Assembly (NCBI RefSeq): GCF_033705735.1
Contig: NZ_CP131131.1
Coordinates: 1,612,001 to 1,676,000, forward strand
Origin: Shinella zoogloeoides
GTDB lineage: Bacteria; Pseudomonadota; Alphaproteobacteria; Rhizobiales; Rhizobiaceae
Direction: 5' to 3'
Length of the DNA stretch: 64,000 bases
Position 1 is the first letter of the stretch; every line of letters starts with the position of its first letter. The notes under the pieces are model-generated. The model worked only from the letters and a program-made list of their open reading frames with translations. It was not told where the DNA came from and searched no databases. A program made the translations under genes and the position numbers. Shown here in pieces: positions 60,785 to 64,000 of the stretch.

Positions 60785-62446
60785 ATGAAGAAACTGCTTT
60801 TGACGGCCTCGACCGTCGCGCTCCTGGCCGGCGGATGGCTGGCTCCGGCGCAAGCCGAATACCAGCAGGACCACCGCGGCGGCACGATGCGCCTTCTCGC
60901 CCGCTCGGCGGCCGGCACGCTCGACCCGCATATCAACTACACCGACCAGGGCTGGCAGATGTATCAGCCGATCTATGACGGCCTCGTCGCCTTCCGCAAG
61001 GCCGAGGGCACGGACGGCTTCACCATCGTCCCGGACCTCGCCGAGGCGCTGCCGGAGGTCACCAACGACGGCAAGACCTTCACCTTCAAGCTGCGCAAGG
61101 GCATCAAGTTCTCCACCGGCCAGGAGGTCGGCGTGAAGGACGTGGTCGCCTCGTTCCAGCGTATCTTCAAGATTTCCGGCCCGACCTCGGGCACCTTCTA
61201 TGCCGGCATCGTCGGCGCGGACAAGTGCCTTGCCGAGACGAAGACCTGCACGCTGGAAGGCGGCGTCGTGGGTGACGAGGCCGCCGGCACGGTGACGATC
61301 AACATCGTCAAGCCGGATGCCGAATTCCTCTACAAGCTCGCCCTTCCCCACGCCGTGACGCTGCCGGCCGACACGCCCGCCGAGGATGCCGGCTCCGTGC
61401 CGATCCCGAGCACCGGCCCCTACATGATCTCGGCCTTCGACCCCAACAAGGGCATGACCGTCTCGCGCAACCCGCACTTCAAGCAGTGGAGCGAGGAAGC
61501 CCAGCCGGACGGCTACCCGGACGTGGTGCAGTACGACTTCGGCCTTTCGGAAGAAGCCGCCGTGACGGCGATCCAGAACGGCGAGGCGGACTGGATGTTC
61601 GACGCGCTGCCGAGCGACCGCCTTGGCGAACTCGGCACCAAGTACAAGGACCAGCTCCACATCGCGCCGCTTTCGGCCTGGTGGTATGCGCCGCTCAACA
61701 CGCGCCTTGCGCCCTTTGACAACATCAAGGCCCGCCAGGCGGTGGCCTTCGCAATCGACCGCAACACGCTGGTCAAGCTCTTCGGCGGCAAGGTTCTCGC
61801 CTCCCCGGTCTGCCAGGTCCTGCCGCCGGACTTCCCCGGCCATGTCGACTATTGCCCCTATACGAAGGACCCGGGCGCCAAGTGGTCGGCTCCCGATCTC
61901 GAAAAGGCCAAGCAGCTTGTCGAGGAATCCGGCACCAAGGGCCAGAAGGTCACGATCATCGTCGAGGATACCGCGGTCTCGCGTTCGATCGGCGTCTACC
62001 TGCAGAGCGTCCTGACGAGCATCGGCTATGTCGCCGACGTCAAGCCGATCTCCGCCAACATCCAGTTCACCTATATCCAGAACACCAACAACAAGGTGCA
62101 GATGTCGGTGACCCAGTGGTACAAGGACTATCCGGCCGCTTCCGACTTCCTGCACATCCTGTTCGGCTGTGCCTCGTTCCGCGAAGGTTCGGACGCCTCG
62201 ATCAACATTGCAGGCTTCTGCGACGAGGCGATCGATGCCAAGATGCAGAAGGCGCTCGACCTCGGCGTGACCGACCAGGCCGCGGCAGACGCGCTCTGGG
62301 CCGAGATCGACCATGAAGTCACCGACCAGGCGCCGGCCGTCGGCCTCTTCACGCCCAAGCGCCTCGACTTCGTCAGCAAGCGCCTCGGCAACTTCCAGTT
62401 CAACCCCCAGTTCAACTGGATGATCACCCAGTCCTGGGTACAGTAA
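60785..62446 (+). CDS. Peptide ABC transporter binding protein (family 5)
   Basis: The 553-residue exported protein begins with a Sec signal peptide (MKKLLLTASTVALLAGGWLAPAQAE, cut after AQA). It has family 5 signatures: AGTLDPHINYTDQGWQMYQP, EVTNDGKTFTFKLRKGIK and FDNIKARQAVAFAIDRN. It has a loop with cysteines (ADKCLAETKTCTLEGG) that may form a disulfide. It is 15 bases after the hydrolase gene. The ligand is presumably a peptide. Confidence 0.92.
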   Translation: MKKLLLTASTVALLAGGWLAPAQAEYQQDHRGGTMRLLARSAAGTLDPHINYTDQGWQMYQPIYDGLVAFRKAEGTDGFTIVPDLAEALPEVTNDGKTFTFKLRKGIKFSTGQEVGVKDVVASFQRIFKISGPTSGTFYAGIVGADKCLAETKTCTLEGGVVGDEAAGTVTINIVKPDAEFLYKLALPHAVTLPADTPAEDAGSVPIPSTGPYMISAFDPNKGMTVSRNPHFKQWSEEAQPDGYPDVVQYDFGLSEEAAVTAIQNGEADWMFDALPSDRLGELGTKYKDQLHIAPLSAWWYAPLNTRLAPFDNIKARQAVAFAIDRNTLVKLFGGKVLASPVCQVLPPDFPGHVDYCPYTKDPGAKWSAPDLEKAKQLVEESGTKGQKVTIIVEDTAVSRSIGVYLQSVLTSIGYVADVKPISANIQFTYIQNTNNKVQMSVTQWYKDYPAASDFLHILFGCASFREGSDASINIAGFCDEAIDAKMQKALDLGVTDQAAADALWAEIDHEVTDQAPAVGLFTPKRLDFVSKRLGNFQFNPQFNWMITQSWVQ

Positions 62447-62466
62447 GACCCGGCGGAGGGGTTTGC

Positions 62467-63483
62467 GTGTCGAATGAAGCCGTTGCCGTGCAGCGCCGGA
62501 CGCGGGGGCCATGGGCCCTCGCTTTCGCGCGGCTGAGGCGCAACAGGGCCGCGATGGCGTCCCTTAGCGTCTTCCTCATCATCGTCCTCGCCTGTCTCAG
62601 CGCGCCGCTCTATGCGCGCTGGGCGGGCGTCGATCCGTTCACGTCGACGCTCGACGCGGTCATCCACGTCGACGGCGTGGAGGTTCCGGTGATGGAGCCT
62701 TCGACGGAAGGCCTCGGGCTCGGCTACACGCCGATCGGCCCGACCTGGGAACCCGGCAACTACTTCCTCGGCTCGGACAACCAGGGCCGCGACGTCATGG
62801 CCCGCCTGCTCTACGGCGGACTCAACTCCCTGATGATCGCGGGGGCCGCGACCATCTTCACGCTGATCATCGGCACGGCGGCGGGCCTGACGGCCGGCTA
62901 TTTCGGCGGGCTCACCGACACGGTGCTGTCGCGCCTGCTCGACGTCCTCTGGGCGTTTCCGATCTACCTGCTCGCGATCTCGCTCTCCATCGTGACGATC
63001 GCGCAGGGCATTTCCATCGGGCCGATCCTTATCGAATCCGGCAGCCTCTGGCTGCCGGTCATCATCATCGGCATCGTCTACGTGCCCTATGTGGCCCGGC
63101 CGATTCGTGGCCAGGTGCTCTCGCTGCGCAACAGCGAATTCGTGCTCGCCGCCATCAATCTCGGCGTTCCCGGCTGGCGCATTCTCCTGCGCGACATCCA
63201 GCCGAACATCACGACGACCCTCATCGTCTTCGTGCCGCTGATGATGGCGCTGAACATGCTGACGGAATCGGCGCTGTCCTTCCTGTCCATCGGCGTGCAG
63301 CCGCCGGCGGCAAGCTGGGGCACGATCATCCAGGACGGACAGGCGCTGCTCTATACGCGCCCGCTCGTGGCGCTCGCGCCGGGCATCGCCATCGCGCTGT
63401 CCGTCATGGTCCTCAACGTCTTCGGCGACGGTCTGCGCGATGCGCTCGACCCACGCTCGAAGGTCCAGCTGGGGCGCACGTGA
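62467..63483 (+). CDS. Peptide ABC transporter permease, DppC type (GTG start)
   Basis: The 338-residue permease starts at a GTG (62467), with GGAGGGG ten bases ahead. It has the DppC hallmark NYFLGSDNQGRDVMARLLYG after a longer-than-usual periplasmic segment (residues 52-95), and ends SVMVLNVFGDGLRDALDPR. Gene order is binding protein, DppC, DppB, the reverse of the other two importers. Its stop overlaps the next ATG by one base. Confidence 0.9.
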   Translation: MSNEAVAVQRRTRGPWALAFARLRRNRAAMASLSVFLIIVLACLSAPLYARWAGVDPFTSTLDAVIHVDGVEVPVMEPSTEGLGLGYTPIGPTWEPGNYFLGSDNQGRDVMARLLYGGLNSLMIAGAATIFTLIIGTAAGLTAGYFGGLTDTVLSRLLDVLWAFPIYLLAISLSIVTIAQGISIGPILIESGSLWLPVIIIGIVYVPYVARPIRGQVLSLRNSEFVLAAINLGVPGWRILLRDIQPNITTTLIVFVPLMMALNMLTESALSFLSIGVQPPAASWGTIIQDGQALLYTRPLVALAPGIAIALSVMVLNVFGDGLRDALDPRSKVQLGRT

Positions 63484-64000
63484 TGATCTACGCCATCCTG
63501 CGCCGCTTCGGTCAGATGCTGTTCGTGATGTTCGGCATTTCCGTGATCGTCTTCCTGATCTTCTTCGCAACGCCCGGCTCCGATCCCGCCGCACGCATCG
63601 CGGGCCGCAACGCCTCGCCCGAAGTACTGGAGGCCGTGCGTCATTCCTTCGGCTTCGACCGTCCGCTCTATGTCCAGTACGGGCTGATGATGCAGAAGAT
63701 CTTCGTCACCGGCGACCTCACCTCCTTCGTCAACCGCGGCTGGAAGGTCGTGCCGGCCGTGCTCGATGCCATCCCCGTCACGCTGTCGCTGGTCTTCGGC
63801 GCGGCGATCCTGTGGGTGGTGATCTCCGTCATCATCGGCATCGTGGCGGCCGCCACGCGCGACAGCTGGCTGGACAAGCTCCTGATGGCGCTCGGCCTCA
63901 TCGGCATCTCCATGCCCGTCTACTGGCTCGGCGAGGTGATGAACCTCATCACCCAGAGCCGCTATCACGATACCTGGCTGTTCTCCTGGGTGCCGCCGCT
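63483..64000 (+). CDS. Peptide ABC transporter permease, DppB type, 5' part
   Basis: The first 172 or so residues of a DppB-family permease are visible, running off the window. It starts MIYAILRRFGQMLFVMFGIS, with the family's external segment FGFDRPLYVQYGLMMQ and core helix GLIGISMPVYWLGEV. The start is set by the one-base overlap with the DppC-type stop. ATPase genes for this importer presumably lie beyond position 64000. Confidence 0.92.
   Translation, partial: MIYAILRRFGQMLFVMFGISVIVFLIFFATPGSDPAARIAGRNASPEVLEAVRHSFGFDRPLYVQYGLMMQKIFVTGDLTSFVNRGWKVVPAVLDAIPVTLSLVFGAAILWVVISVIIGIVAAATRDSWLDKLLMALGLIGISMPVYWLGEVMNLITQSRYHDTWLFSWVPP

Noticed and set aside
1-64000. CRISPR arrays, tRNA, rRNA, prophage or conjugation genes
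   Set aside because: No regularly spaced repeats, tRNA-like cloverleafs, or marker proteins were seen on reading both strands, though short RNA genes cannot be excluded by eye.

Overview
The window looks like part of an alphaproteobacterial replicon, most likely of the order Hyphomicrobiales and close to Rhizobiaceae or Brucellaceae (Shinella, Ensifer, Rhizobium or Ochrobactrum type). The reasons are the high GC content, an Aap/Bzt-type amino acid transporter, rhizobial-style intergenic palindromes, and a 520-residue D-aminopeptidase whose active-site numbering matches Ochrobactrum anthropi DAP. This placement is inferred from gene content. I found no rRNA, tRNA, CRISPR array, phage gene or insertion sequence. 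It reads as a nutrient-scavenging region of about 50 genes, many of them ABC importers with the catabolic genes for their substrates.

Layout. (1) 1-11,659: a peptide ABC importer and an amidohydrolase on the minus strand, a divergent LysR regulator, then four enzymes that act on D-amino-acid compounds: DppA-type D-aminopeptidase, DmpA-type aminopeptidase, D-amino acid transaminase and DAP-type D-aminopeptidase, followed by an Lrp/AsnC regulator. A 41-nt element occurs in two of the promoters, and two Lrp-like dyads lie between DAP and lrp. (2) 11,663-19,520: a short HyuA/oxoprolinase-like protein, a DUF917 protein and a complete second peptide-type ABC importer. (3) 19,595-23,815: a general amino acid importer (aapJQMP-like). 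(4) 24,069-30,160: a LysR gene divergent from an operon of an unusual serine hydroxymethyltransferase, FolD, PurU, RidA and D-serine dehydratase. (5) 30,288-44,719: an organosulfur cluster with flavin monooxygenases, two acyl-CoA-dehydrogenase-fold enzymes, a 2-oxoglutarate oxygenase, MetY, a sulfonate-type ABC importer and SsuD. Four of its promoters share the 9-mer ATAGAWTTT. An outer-membrane-protein remnant and a lone amino acid permease gene sit inside it. (6) 44,819-49,752: small or miscellaneous genes, including an NCS1 transporter and a YghU-type glutathione transferase. (7) 49,764-57,149: a sugar-type ABC importer with a SIS-domain protein, a PfkB kinase and a ROK repressor, resembling fructosamine or amino-sugar utilisation. 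(8) 57,156-64,000: a LysR gene divergent from pepA, an alpha/beta hydrolase and a third peptide-type ABC importer that runs off the window.

How it works together. Sections 1, 2 and 8 pair peptide import with several kinds of peptidase. Section 1 is strongly biased to D-stereochemistry, and section 4 continues this with D-serine dehydratase and an SHMT with an altered active site. The most novel-looking items are the coordinated D-peptide module with its shared promoter element, the altered SHMT in a self-contained one-carbon oxidation operon, and the four-promoter sulfur motif. All coordinates and motifs were read by eye; no database search was run.
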